64,000 bases of DNA from positions 1,116,001 to 1,180,000 of the forward strand of contig NZ_CP101509.1 in NCBI RefSeq assembly GCF_024380015.1, written 5' to 3'. Each line of letters opens with the position of its first letter. Within the stretch, counting starts at the first letter, position 1. Both the position numbers and the translations under genes were made by a program. This stretch comes from Photobacterium atrarenae. Its GTDB lineage: Bacteria > Pseudomonadota > Gammaproteobacteria > Enterobacterales > Vibrionaceae. This document shows, piece by piece, positions 52,589 through 63,609 of this stretch. The notes under the pieces were generated by a model, which saw only the letters and a list, made by a program, of their open reading frames with translations, was not told the origin of the DNA and did no database searches.

Positions 52589-53656
52589 ATGAAAACTGTG
52601 ATGTTGCTGCTGTGTTGGTTCGGGTTGATGTTGCCGGACGCCCATGCAGCGTCTTTTCAGCTGTCATATGACGGTAAGCAGTTGTCCGGGCAGTATTTAG
52701 CGCCGCTGGATCAAGGTGTGCCAAGCGCCGTGGTGCTGTTCGTCCATGGTGATGGCGCGATGCCTGCGGATGCCAACGGCTATTATCCGCTGATCTGGCA
52801 AACCCTGCGGCGACACGGGATCGCAGTGGTGAGCTGGGATAAGCCGGGCGTTGGTGATTCGAAAGGCAACTGGCTGGCGCAGACCATGGCCGAGCGGCAA
52901 CAGGAAGTACTGGCGGTAGCGAAGTGGGTGCAGGAAACTCATGGGATTACGCCGCAGCGCACCGGGCTGGTCGGCTTTAGCCAGGCGGGTTGGGTGGTCC
53001 CGGCACTGGCAGCTCGCGAAGATCAGTTCGGATTCGCAATCGGGATTGGCTTTGCCGCCAACTGGATTGAACAGGGGCGCTATTACACCCAGGAAAAATA
53101 CACAGAAAAAGGATTCAGTCCGGCGCAGATCGCTGCAAAATTGCGTGAATATGACCAGGAAATCGCATTTTTCCAAACCGAGCCGACTTATAGCGAGTAC
53201 GTCAGCCGGGCAGGTGAAGATGCGATGACGCCGGAACGCTTCACCTTTGTGATGAACAACTTTCGTTCAGACGCAGGGGCCGATTATCGTGCCATTCGGA
53301 TCCCGACCTTGCTGCTATGGGGCGAAGATGATCTGAATGTCGATGCTCGCCATGAGTATCAAGGCTGGCAGCGCCAGCCACATCCGAAGGTCACCACAGC
53401 ACTGCTTACACATGCCAATCATGGCCTGCTGGATTCAACGGTTTTTCCACAGCAACAATTTGGCATCTGGCAGTGGCTCAAGATGGCATGGCTGCAGGAA
53501 GCGGCACTCGCGGAGTCATTTTTACCCACCCTGATGGGCTGGCTCCAGGGGCAGGGATTACTCAATGGCCGCCAAGTTACGGCAGCGAGCAAAAACGGCT
53601 GGACGGTTGGCGAGTGGGGGAGCGGCGTTGAGGTACAAGATAAGGAAGTGCTATAG
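52589..53656 (+). CDS. Exported alpha/beta hydrolase
   Basis: 355 aa with a signal peptide (MKTVMLLLCWFGLMLPDAHA). The hydrolase core is clear: VVLFVHGDGAMPAD (oxyanion region), nucleophile elbow GFSQAGW with S131, acid D in LLLWGEDDLNVD, and His in LLTHANHGLLD. I chose ATG 52589; the upstream 24 codons have no start signal and lie beyond the signal peptide. It is a serine esterase or peptidase-like enzyme of unknown substrate. A hairpin 70 bases downstream may terminate it. Confidence 0.85.
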   Translation: MKTVMLLLCWFGLMLPDAHAASFQLSYDGKQLSGQYLAPLDQGVPSAVVLFVHGDGAMPADANGYYPLIWQTLRRHGIAVVSWDKPGVGDSKGNWLAQTMAERQQEVLAVAKWVQETHGITPQRTGLVGFSQAGWVVPALAAREDQFGFAIGIGFAANWIEQGRYYTQEKYTEKGFSPAQIAAKLREYDQEIAFFQTEPTYSEYVSRAGEDAMTPERFTFVMNNFRSDAGADYRAIRIPTLLLWGEDDLNVDARHEYQGWQRQPHPKVTTALLTHANHGLLDSTVFPQQQFGIWQWLKMAWLQEAALAESFLPTLMGWLQGQGLLNGRQVTAASKNGWTVGEWGSGVEVQDKEVL

Positions 53657-54007
53657 GTGAACGAATATGCCGCCATCATGCTTGATTGTGTTGTTTAATG
53701 CTGTGATATGATCATGTTTGGTAAATGGCCTACTTTTGAGAGTAGGCTATTTAACTTAGGGGTGGGCAGAAATATGTCAGTGCTCTTGCTAAATTAGCAA
53801 GTTTATGAATAACTTTTTGTAGAGCCAAATCTAGTCCGCCCGTCAGCTCAGCCATCTGCTGCAGGATCAGCGCAAGCAGTAGGGCCAGTCCCAGAGTATA
53901 ATTGCCCGCAAGGTCGGTCTACCCGGTGATAGGTGGCGTCGGGCTCTCGGAGCGCATGGTGAAAATGGCGATGGGTTGCGAATTACGCTTAAGCAGCTTA
54001 TGTAACT
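53657..54007. other. Gap between the hydrolase and Tai4 genes, with a hairpin and a decayed frame
   Basis: About 350 bases. GCCTACT-TTTGAG-AGTAGGC at 53728-53747 followed by TATTT is a terminator-like hairpin for the hydrolase gene. On the minus strand a frame from about 53998 to 53758 reads a hydrophobic helix (TLGLALLLALILQQMAEL) but contains a TAG near 53922 and has no start. It looks like a gene remnant that I cannot identify. Confidence 0.4.
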
Positions 54008-54364
54008 TTACTCGCCCTGAGACAGTGCGTTTAGACTTTCTAGAAAAACAGGATCGCTCTCTAAAGTAAAACACTTCACAAGTAGCGGTGATGTCTCATT
54101 CTTGTACTGAAGCACGGGCTCATAACTTTTGACTAGTTTCGATACTTCAACGAATATTTCTGGTGAAAAGGAACTCATTTTAACTATACCTGCAGAGATA
54201 TTTCTAATATCGCCTAATTCATAATTTTTGTGTTGAAAATACTGATAAAAACAGTTCGCTTTAGCAAATTGCATTAATTGTTCGTCGATTGGAGGTTGTG
54301 TACTCGCACTGGCTTTTACAGATGATGAAATCAGTATAAGTACAAAAGCAAAAGACCTTATCAT
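54008..54364 (-). CDS. Type VI amidase immunity protein, Tai4 family
   Basis: 118 aa. A Sec signal peptide (MIRSFAFVLILISSSVKASA) sends it to the periplasm. The mature part is helical with two cysteines (ANCFYQYF and VKCFTLES), as in Tai4 proteins, which neutralise Tae4 peptidoglycan amidases. Its ATG overlaps the stop of the broken Tae4 gene (ATGA), the classical effector-immunity arrangement. I chose ATG 54364; a 19-codon upstream extension runs into the effector gene. It is low in GC compared with the surroundings, which points to horizontal acquisition. Confidence 0.72.
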   Translation of the reverse strand: MIRSFAFVLILISSSVKASASTQPPIDEQLMQFAKANCFYQYFQHKNYELGDIRNISAGIVKMSSFSPEIFVEVSKLVKSYEPVLQYKNETSPLLVKCFTLESDPVFLESLNALSQGE

Positions 54365-54704
54365 GCGCACTCCCAGAATAAAACTTTGTGGGTAACTGAT
54401 GCATACCCTTCGTATACACATTTATTACCATCCCACAGATCAGCATGTCCTGTCGCATCACTCCATCCATTAACTTGATAGATGATAATACCCTTACGTC
54501 CTTTAATTTTATCCAAATGCTCTTCGGGGGTAAGCTCCTCGGGACTAAAGTACTTTTCTGATAGGTATTTAGTAAGAATCTTTACTCGAAAAATATACCA
54601 AGTTCGTAGTTTAATCCCACTTTACCGCCGATCTTCTCAAAAACTACATTAGCAGGAAAAGCTGGGTAATTGGCGCGTAATTTTTCCCATGTTGGCAATT
54701 TCAT
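54361..54704 (-). pseudogene. Broken Tae4-type type VI amidase effector
   Basis: From ATG 54704 the frame reads MKLPTWEKLRANYP...FEKIGGKVGLNYELG, a Tae4-like N-terminus, and stops at TAA 54582-54584. A second frame then continues YIFRVKILTKYL...GRKGIIIYQVNGWSDATGHADLWDGNKC to the stop at 54361. That is the Tae4 C-terminal half with the catalytic His in ATGHADLWDG. The roughly 40-residue piece that carries the catalytic Cys (QNACPIRMS-type in family members) is missing at the junction. The gene is therefore inactivated by a deletion with frameshift. The neighbouring immunity gene appears intact. Confidence 0.75.
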
Positions 54705-54904
54705 TTTAACCTCAATCCATAATCAATATCTTAGGACTGATACTGTGCCGCTGATTCGGCCACATGTAAAAACAAGAAAAATATTTTATGATTGGAATAA
54801 CGGAATATTGAAACTGATTAATCATGAAGTTACATAACGCAAGTAAATGGGAAATATCATGAGGGAAACACCCGCCCCCACTTCAATGAAGCGAAGGCAG
54901 GCGT

Positions 54905-54971
54905 GTTGTTTTAGCGGCGAGGCCGAGCGACCTCGCCAAGGACGGAATCGTCCCTATTGGTTTTGGGTGGT
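54905..54971 (-). terminator. Hairpin after rsgA
   Basis: On the minus strand, GGCGAGG-TCGCTCGG-CCTCGCC followed by GCTAAAA, about 30 bases after the stop of the GTPase gene. It is GC-rich without a T-run, so termination is uncertain. Confidence 0.4.
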
Positions 54972-56015
54972 TCAGTATCCCTTCTTGATGAACCGTTTTT
55001 CCGATTGAACTGAACGATAGAACTTGCCGAGCTGTTTGAACTTGGCGCGCTGTTCGTGCAGCGCACTGCTATTTCTGGCTTGCTCGCGGAGCAGTTTGAA
55101 ATAGTTCTTCAGTCGGCGCTGGTCAAGATCACCGGTTTCCAGTGCATCCTGAATGGCGCAGCCCGGCTCGCTTTGGTGCTGACAGTCACTGAACCGACAT
55201 GCCTGACTCAGCGCTTCGATATCAGCGAAAGTTTCACTCACCCCGGTTTCGCAGTCGGCGAGCTGCAATTCGCGCATTCCGGGGGTATCAATCAGTACCG
55301 CACCGGATGGCATGAAATGCAGCGAACGCGACGTCGTGGTGTGACGTCCCTTGCTGTCGTCTTCACGGATCGATCCGGTTTGCTGAATCGACTGCCCCAT
55401 CAGGGTATTGACCAGGGTGGATTTCCCCACCCCGGATGAGCCCATGAAGGCGACGGTTTTGCCGGTTTTACACCAGAGGTTTAATCCATCACAGCTGGTG
55501 GGCGCCAGTGCATTGACGGCTTCTACCATCAGCATCGGATCGATGGCCTGGACGGCGGCGCGTTTGTCATCCGAGTCGTCACACAAGTCGGCTTTGGTCA
55601 GCACGACAACGGGCTCGACGTTGTATTCGCGGGCCAGTGCCAGGAAGCGCTCAATCCGGCTGAGGTTAAAGTCGTCATTCAGCGAGCAGACGATAAACAG
55701 GGTATCGACGTTGGCCGCGATATACTGCTCCGCTACTTTGCTGCCGGGCGCCCGGCGGCTGAACAGCGAAGTTCGCTCCAGTTGCCGGACAAACTGGTGG
55801 TCGTGATCGAGCAGGACCCAGTCGCCGACCGTCATCATCGGCAGGCGATGATGAATCGGCAGTTGGATTTCACCCTGCTCGGTCTGAACCACGTAACCGC
55901 TGCGGTGATGGGCCAGGATCCGACCGGTGATACAGGTTTCCAGATCGTCGAGTGTCAGTTGTTGTTGAAACACAGGTTGCCAGCCAAGCTGGCTGAGTGT
56001 CATGGTTGAATTCAT
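54972..56015 (-). CDS. rsgA: Ribosome small subunit-dependent GTPase A (RsgA family)
   Basis: 347 aa. The circularly permuted GTPase order of RsgA/YjeQ is visible: an N-terminal OB-fold, then G4 TKAD (140-143), G1 GSSGVGKST (192-200) and G3 DTPG (243-246). The C-terminal zinc knuckle is C273-x4-C278-x-H280-x5-C286. RsgA checks late 30S ribosome assembly. Vibrionaceae often encode two RsgA-like proteins. The genomic context here (not next to orn or psd) suggests this may be the second, accessory copy. Confidence 0.9.
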   Translation of the reverse strand: MNSTMTLSQLGWQPVFQQQLTLDDLETCITGRILAHHRSGYVVQTEQGEIQLPIHHRLPMMTVGDWVLLDHDHQFVRQLERTSLFSRRAPGSKVAEQYIAANVDTLFIVCSLNDDFNLSRIERFLALAREYNVEPVVVLTKADLCDDSDDKRAAVQAIDPMLMVEAVNALAPTSCDGLNLWCKTGKTVAFMGSSGVGKSTLVNTLMGQSIQQTGSIREDDSKGRHTTTSRSLHFMPSGAVLIDTPGMRELQLADCETGVSETFADIEALSQACRFSDCQHQSEPGCAIQDALETGDLDQRRLKNYFKLLREQARNSSALHEQRAKFKQLGKFYRSVQSEKRFIKKGY

Positions 56016-56539
56016 TGCTTTTCCCTACGCATGCAGAATCGCGTTGCAAAACGCTCTGCGCGCAATCAACAGAAAGTATGAGGGTCAAATGAATAGGCAT
56101 AGACCCCGGTCAAGAAACACCGGGCGAAAATTGCGAAGGAGAGGGGGAAGGCGTTGCTGTTTATACCAATCAAAGTCAGTCAGTGATCAGAAATAGCGCA
56201 GGAAAAATGTTTGAGAACAAGGCAGAATTTTTCGATAAGTAGTTATTCTACAATCAAAAGTTCTAACGCAGTTATCGAGCATTTTAACAAGCTAGGATGA
56301 CCAGTTATTTACTGCGATTGGTATTAGTTCAGCGTTGAATGTCCGCTCTGCTTCTCAATCGTTGCCGGGTGGGTTTTGAATACAATCATCAGAATCTCCT
56401 TACAGGTATGAATAGGTGTGCACCGATAGTAGCACATTGGTTACAAGATGCCAGCCATTGACTCAAGGCATCAGCCGTTAGCTCAAGGTGCATGTGTTGG
56501 GCAACACCGGCACCTTAAGCACATCTGGATCCGGTCGGG
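56016..56539. other. Gap between rsgA and the DUF2860 gene
   Basis: About 520 bases without a gene. It contains the rsgA promoter region at the left, the ~160 bp palindromic element at 56163-56324, and the 3' side of the DUF2860 gene at the right. Confidence 0.6.
56163..56324. repeat. Palindromic intergenic element (MITE-like)
   Basis: A ~160 bp unit bounded by ATACCAATC (56163-56171) and its inverse GATTGGTAT (56316-56324). The inner text (AAATAGCGCAGGAAAAATG, TTTTTCGATAAGTAG, TCTAACGC) resembles small dispersed elements I recall from Vibrio, Photobacterium and Shewanella genomes. It encodes nothing. It is probably a non-autonomous mobile element or stable RNA-structure repeat. Confidence 0.65.
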
Positions 56540-57517
56540 TTAAAACTTATAGCTCAGACCAACACCTAAGAACAGCTGGGATTCATTGTAGAAATCAATA
56601 TTGGAGTCCACAATACCGTAGCCGGCCAGGGCGTTCAGCCCCCAGTTTTCCCAGTCCATGAACTGGTCGTATTCGTAGGCGAAGTTGACGCCCATTTCAT
56701 GATTTTCCTGTGTTTTGCCGAACACCGGGTTGGCTTCGTCATAATCAGCAAACGCATATTCTCCGGAAATCGCATAGCCGTGGCGTCCTTGCTTGGTCAG
56801 GTAAGTTAAGCCGACACCATAGCGGTTAAAGGACATCGCATCACCATCGGCAGAAAAGCGATTGATTTTCAGATCCGGTTGAAGGGTGGATGTTTTCCCA
56901 GTGCTCACCGACCATAGAATACGGGAATAAATCCCCTTGCCGTCCCGCTTGAGTCGCTCGGTGTCGATTGGTCCGGCAATACTTGCACCGGATTGCTCGT
57001 TCTCAACTTCCCGATCATAATAGGCAAGATCGAACGAAATCCCCTTGTCCAAAATATTGTTGTACTGGAATCGCAGTGCATTCCCGGAAGTGTCGGTCTC
57101 TGTTTTGGCCTGGTTGACCACAAAGGGATCTTGCCAGGTTTCATCTTCTACAATCGTCGGCAAGATAGAAAAGGCCATGGTTGAGCTGTGGCCGACTTCA
57201 AATTGATAGCCAATTTCAAAGGCAATTAACCCGGTGGCAATATCTTCCCGTGACGTTCCGAGATAAACCTGCTGGTTGTTCTCGGCCCCAAAGGTATAGC
57301 GCAACTGGCCCAGCGGGAATAGCGTCACCCCGGAATCAGATTCGCCTTCGCTGTTAAGTGGCGCATTTTTTACGGCATCGTCAGTGTTAAAGTTTGATTC
57401 GTACTGCGCAAATCCGGCTAAGAGCGAGACTTCACCACTGATCCCGGGCGTGCCGAGTGCTGCGGTAGCCTGTGTGCTGGCTATTGCGGCGAGTCCGGCG
57501 AGCCAATAATATTTCAT
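56540..57517 (-). CDS. DUF2860-family outer-membrane protein
   Basis: 325 aa with a signal peptide (MKYYWLAGLAAIASTQATAA). The rest is rich in alternating hydrophobic/polar beta strands and ends in an aromatic residue (LGVGLSYKF), as expected of an outer-membrane barrel. SGEVSLLAGFAQYESNFNT and SILPTIVEDETWQDPF are typical of DUF2860 proteins in Vibrionaceae. Its function is unknown. A truncated paralogue lies 4 kb away. Confidence 0.82.
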   Translation of the reverse strand: MKYYWLAGLAAIASTQATAALGTPGISGEVSLLAGFAQYESNFNTDDAVKNAPLNSEGESDSGVTLFPLGQLRYTFGAENNQQVYLGTSREDIATGLIAFEIGYQFEVGHSSTMAFSILPTIVEDETWQDPFVVNQAKTETDTSGNALRFQYNNILDKGISFDLAYYDREVENEQSGASIAGPIDTERLKRDGKGIYSRILWSVSTGKTSTLQPDLKINRFSADGDAMSFNRYGVGLTYLTKQGRHGYAISGEYAFADYDEANPVFGKTQENHEMGVNFAYEYDQFMDWENWGLNALAGYGIVDSNIDFYNESQLFLGVGLSYKF

Positions 57518-57870
57518 ACGTTCTCCAATCCACGATTTAGTGAAGTGATATTAATACTCAATAAAGTGCTTAGATATACGTGAATTGTGGAGCATTGAAA
57601 AGCATTTGCGCACAACGTGAATATAAAACCCAACCTGGTATACGTTTTGAGCCTTCTTTTTGTTTTCTTAACGTATTTTTAATTTGTTTCGTGAATTGAT
57701 CGTCCGTAAAGCATGCTGAAACTCGACTTATTTCACTAAATTGGAAAATTTTCTGCCTGACATAGAACCTTCACGCCGTTTTAGCCGTTTACACCTTGCA
57801 TTGCCAAAATGCATCGTTTCTCATGAACTTCTCAACAAACTGGCAACGGAATGCAAACCAAGAGTTTCCT
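57518..57870. other. Divergent promoter region of DUF2860 and BCCT3 genes
   Basis: About 350 AT-rich bases. No gene or clear operator is visible. It should contain promoters for both flanking genes. Confidence 0.45.
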
Positions 57871-59340
57871 ATGAAAATCTTAACTCACCCATCCCAGCGC
57901 TTGATGCTGGTCTCGGCGCTGGTCGCCGTGCTGTTTACTGTCTTTCCTTCTGTGAGTGTTTATCAACTGGCGGCATTTACCCAGTGGGTGGTTGAACGGT
58001 TTGATAATCAGGTGATTCAACTCTCGACGCTGGCGCTGCTGGTCTGTGTTGCGATTGCGCTGAGCCCGCTCGGTAAAAAACGGCTGGGCAAGACGGCACC
58101 GGAATTTGGCTTTCTGTCCTGGATTGTCATGCTGTTTACGACCGGGATGGGGTCCGGCCTGATCTTCTGGGGTGTGGCTGAGCCGGTATTTCACCTCGCC
58201 AATATGCCGCCGGTGACCCAATATGGCGACAGCAAAGATACCGCGTTGGCGCTGACCTATTTTCACTGGGGCGTCCATGCCTGGAGCCTGTATGCGCTGG
58301 CGGGGCTGGTGATGGCCTGGCTGGCTTATGAAAAACAGCGTCCGATGCGGGTCAGTGCATCGTTTATCGGCGAACACCGGCCGAAATGGCTCTCGGCGCT
58401 CGATCTGATAGCGGTGCTGGCGATCCTGTTCGGCATTGCCGGGGTGCTGGCCAATACCATGGCGCTGGTGGAGCAGGGCGTGCGCAATGTGTTCGGCCTG
58501 GAAGGGGATTTAACCGCGTTTCGCATTATCATGACCGGCCTGATCGGGGTGCTGTTTACGACCTCGAGTGCGCTGGGGCTGAAAAAGGGGATCAAGCGCC
58601 TGAGCAGCTTCAACCTCTGGCTGATGGTGTTGCTGTTTGTGGTGGTGTTCCTCAATGTCGATGGCAGCGCGGTGTTGTCGCGGATGGCCAGTTCACTGAT
58701 CGCTTATGTGCAAATTATGCCGGAGGTATCGGTCGGGGTGGTCGACGGCGGTCAGCAGTGGAGCCAGGGCTGGACTGTGATTTACCTGGTGTGGTGGATT
58801 GCCTGGACGCCGTTCGTCGGCCCGTTTATTGCCCGGATCAGCCGTGGCCGCACCATTCGTCAGTTCTTGCTCTGCACGGTGATCATTCCGACCCTGGCGT
58901 CTGTGGTGTGGTTCTCCGGGTTTGCCGGGGCCGTTTTTGAAAGTGAGTATCTGACCGAAGTGGTTAACGCGGTTAATCAGGATTACACCAAGGGCCTGTT
59001 TACCTTCTTCTCGTATCTGCCTTGGAGTGATGCGCTGTCGGTGGCTGCCTTGTTATTGCTGCTGACTTTTGTGATTTCCAGTGCGGACTCGGCGATTTAT
59101 GCCGCCGGGATGCTGACCGACGATACCCGTACCAGCAGCAAGGTGAGCTGGTCTGTGATTGTGGTGACCATGGGCATGGCGCTGGCGGTATTTAATGATG
59201 TGGATCTGAACAAGCAGGTGGCGATTGCCGGGGCGATCCCGTTTACGCTGGTGCTGCTCGGGCAAGTGGCCGCGGCGCTGGCGGAGCAGTGGGTGCCGTC
59301 CTACCGGCGTTATATTCTCAGTACGCCGGGCAAGTTGTAA
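57871..59340 (+). CDS. BCCT-family transporter (BCCT3)
   Basis: 489 aa with about 12 transmembrane segments. The BCCT signatures are GMGSGLIFWGVAEPVFHL and WTVIYLVWWIAWTPFVGPFIARISRGRTIRQF, the latter close to canonical. The carboxy-terminal tail is short, so the osmosensing extension of BetP is lacking. ATG 57871 precedes the first helix; ATG 57823 or 57796 would add a hydrophilic leader and lacks a ribosome-binding site. It stands alone before a terminator. Likely substrates are betaine, choline, carnitine or DMSP. Confidence 0.87.
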   Translation: MKILTHPSQRLMLVSALVAVLFTVFPSVSVYQLAAFTQWVVERFDNQVIQLSTLALLVCVAIALSPLGKKRLGKTAPEFGFLSWIVMLFTTGMGSGLIFWGVAEPVFHLANMPPVTQYGDSKDTALALTYFHWGVHAWSLYALAGLVMAWLAYEKQRPMRVSASFIGEHRPKWLSALDLIAVLAILFGIAGVLANTMALVEQGVRNVFGLEGDLTAFRIIMTGLIGVLFTTSSALGLKKGIKRLSSFNLWLMVLLFVVVFLNVDGSAVLSRMASSLIAYVQIMPEVSVGVVDGGQQWSQGWTVIYLVWWIAWTPFVGPFIARISRGRTIRQFLLCTVIIPTLASVVWFSGFAGAVFESEYLTEVVNAVNQDYTKGLFTFFSYLPWSDALSVAALLLLLTFVISSADSAIYAAGMLTDDTRTSSKVSWSVIVVTMGMALAVFNDVDLNKQVAIAGAIPFTLVLLGQVAAALAEQWVPSYRRYILSTPGKL

Positions 59341-59367
59341 CGCGACCACTGACCCATTGAATAAACG

Positions 59368-59403
59368 GCTGGCCCGGGATGAGTGTCCCGGACCAGCTTT
59401 TTT
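59368..59403. terminator. Terminator between BCCT3 and the amidotransferase gene
   Basis: GCTGG-C-CCGGGA (59368-59379) pairs with TCCCGG-A-CCAGC (59386-59397), followed by TTTTTT. It serves the plus-strand transporter; the minus-strand gene ends just beyond. Confidence 0.85.
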
Positions 59404-59439
59404 ATGCTGAGCGGATTGATCTATTGGCTGCTGAATAAT

Positions 59440-60198
59440 TTATTGTTTAAGTGGTTGTGCGCTGTCACCGGGCACGCTGTCAGTATGGAAACCTTGATAA
59501 GCCAGCATCAGCTGATCCAGAAAGTCGCCCAGCAGCTGGTTCATCCGTTCGGGATCATGAGCCAGAATGACTTCGGGCGCCTGGATATAGGGCTTGGGAC
59601 TGGCAAAGGCCGGTTGGTCATGTTCAATCAGCGGCGGCAGATCGGCGCGCTGAAATTCCAGGTGGCACTGAAAACCGTACACCAGCTCAGTATAGCGGAC
59701 AATTTGGCGTGGACAACCGGCACTGCTGGCCAGCACGGTGCTGTGCTCTGTCAGGCCTGGCATGTCATTGTGCCAATGGCCGACGAGTTCCTCGGGTGCC
59801 CACGTCGCCAGCTTGGGATCGGCCTCACCGGCTTTGGTGAGCTGGATGGGAAAGTAGCCGATTTCAGGCTCGGGGCTGACGGCATAGCTTGCGCTGAGTG
59901 CTTCGCCAATGAGCTGAGCCCCCAGACACACGCCAACCACGGCTTTCTGCCGGCTGATTGCCTGACGGATCACCGCCTGCTCGGCCAGGCTGTTGAAGTG
60001 CGGGCATGCCTCCACAGAGGTTTGGGGGTTTTGCGGGCCGCCGAGGATCACCAGTAGATCGAATGGCGCGTCATCTGCGGGTAACGGCTCGCCCAGGTAG
60101 AGCCGGGTTGCGCTGATGGTGTAGTCATGACGGGCGGCCCAGGTGGCAAAATAGCCCGGCCCTTCAAAGGATTCATGGATCAGAAAATGGATATGCAT
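59440..60198 (-). CDS. Class I glutamine amidotransferase-like protein
   Basis: 252 aa. The GATase triad is complete: C91 in VVGVCLGAQLIGEAL, H179 and E181 in YGFQCHLEFQ. The N-terminal strands (MHIHFLIHESFEGPGYFATWA; LVILGGPQNP) fit the GuaA-like GMP synthase amidotransferase fold without a synthetase partner. I chose ATG 60198, preceded by GGGAG; a much longer open frame upstream overlaps the divergent AraC gene and is not credible. It probably hydrolyses gamma-glutamyl or glutamine-like amides. Confidence 0.87.
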   Translation of the reverse strand: MHIHFLIHESFEGPGYFATWAARHDYTISATRLYLGEPLPADDAPFDLLVILGGPQNPQTSVEACPHFNSLAEQAVIRQAISRQKAVVGVCLGAQLIGEALSASYAVSPEPEIGYFPIQLTKAGEADPKLATWAPEELVGHWHNDMPGLTEHSTVLASSAGCPRQIVRYTELVYGFQCHLEFQRADLPPLIEHDQPAFASPKPYIQAPEVILAHDPERMNQLLGDFLDQLMLAYQGFHTDSVPGDSAQPLKQ

Positions 60199-60303
60199 GG
60201 ACTGTTTTCTCCCTGTTTGTGATACGTAGTGGCAGGGCTGCCGATGCGCATTATGGTACGATGAGATCTGGGTGACCGAATAAGGCCAAATGGACGATAA
60301 ATA

Positions 60304-61119
60304 ATGCCAAACAGTCAACAGATGCCAGCCAACGCATTCATGACGCGTTACCCGGATGAACCGGTGTGGGTGAAGACCATCGCGATGCCGAAAGGCTGGG
60401 TGGATGAAATGCACTGCCATGACTGGCACCAGCTGATTTTTCCGGTTCGGGGGCTGGTGCAGACGCAGGCCGGGCAGAGTCAGTTTCTGGTCCCGCATAC
60501 CTCTGCGCTTTTTGTGCCTGCCGGGGTGCACCATGAATCGGTGGCGATCACCGAGACCAGCTTTATCGGCCTGTATCTGAATCCGCGATATGGCCGGGAC
60601 TACGGTCAACACCTGCGGCCGTTGGAGATGACGCCGTTCTTCAAAGCGCTGGTTTTGGAGCTGCGTCAGCGTTGTCAGGCGCCGGAACAGGGTCATGACA
60701 AGACATTGCGTTTGCTGGCGGTGCTGTTTGATCAAATCCACGACGGCGACGGATATTCCTATCAATTGCTGGTGCCGCAGGATCGACGGGTGAAGCTGAT
60801 GTTTGAGCGATTGACGGCGGAGCCGGCCCTGACCTGGTCGCTGGCGCAATGGGGGGAAGTGGTCGGGGCTTCGGAGCGAACCTTGTCGCGTCTGTTCCTG
60901 AAAGAGTTCAACACCACGTTTGCCTTGTGGCGCCAGCACCTGCGTCTGGTTTATTCGCTGTCGTTGCTGGAATCCTCGCTGCCGGTGCAGGCGATTGCCC
61001 ATCAGGTGGGGTATCAGAACGACTCTTCTTACATTAAAGCGTTTAAAGCCCGGTTCGGGATGACGCCGCAGCAGTTCCGGCAACAAGGCCAGCAGGCGGC
61101 GGCGATCCTGCCCGGCTAG
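60304..61119 (+). CDS. AraC-family transcriptional regulator with N-terminal cupin
   Basis: 271 aa. The N-terminal cupin has HCHDWHQLIFPVRG and FVPAGVHHESVA. The C-terminal AraC domain contains SLAQWGEVVGASERTLSRLFLKEFNTTFALWRQHLRL and VQAIAHQVGYQNDSSYIKAFKARFGMTPQQFR. It is divergent from the amidotransferase gene, which it may regulate. The inducer is unknown. Confidence 0.88.
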   Translation: MPNSQQMPANAFMTRYPDEPVWVKTIAMPKGWVDEMHCHDWHQLIFPVRGLVQTQAGQSQFLVPHTSALFVPAGVHHESVAITETSFIGLYLNPRYGRDYGQHLRPLEMTPFFKALVLELRQRCQAPEQGHDKTLRLLAVLFDQIHDGDGYSYQLLVPQDRRVKLMFERLTAEPALTWSLAQWGEVVGASERTLSRLFLKEFNTTFALWRQHLRLVYSLSLLESSLPVQAIAHQVGYQNDSSYIKAFKARFGMTPQQFRQQGQQAAAILPG

Positions 61120-61169
61120 GATTTTGGTTAGGATAGCAGGCAAGGATAGTTGGCTGAACCGTCACGCCG

Positions 61170-61199
61170 AAAAAACGGGCATCTGATCCAGACGCCCGT
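61170..61199 (-). terminator. Intrinsic terminator of katG
   Basis: On the minus strand, ACGGGC-G-TCTG pairs with CAGA-T-GCCCGT around GAT, followed by TTTTT. It lies 27 bases beyond the katG stop. Confidence 0.88.
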
Positions 61200-61225
61200 G
61201 GCTGAGTGCGTGACATGCGCTTGGG

Positions 61226-63427
<2,202 letters not shown>

Positions 63428-63609
63428 CTATTTGCTGCCGGTTTCAAAAAATCCATGAGAAAATTGTGTGCTTCATCGAACTCAGTAATGACTATAGACG
63501 CAGCTTGTGAGAGCCACTGATGTTTTTATCAATGACTCCAATCGGATTTTTCTAAAAGGCACCAGGCAGCATGAGGTGTTGTTTTTTGTTGATTCGGGGC
63601 AATACAATT

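Noticed and set aside
60199..61143. A 315-codon N-terminal extension of the amidotransferase frame.
   Set aside because: It overlaps the divergent AraC gene completely, and a well-spaced ribosome-binding site marks the start at 60198.
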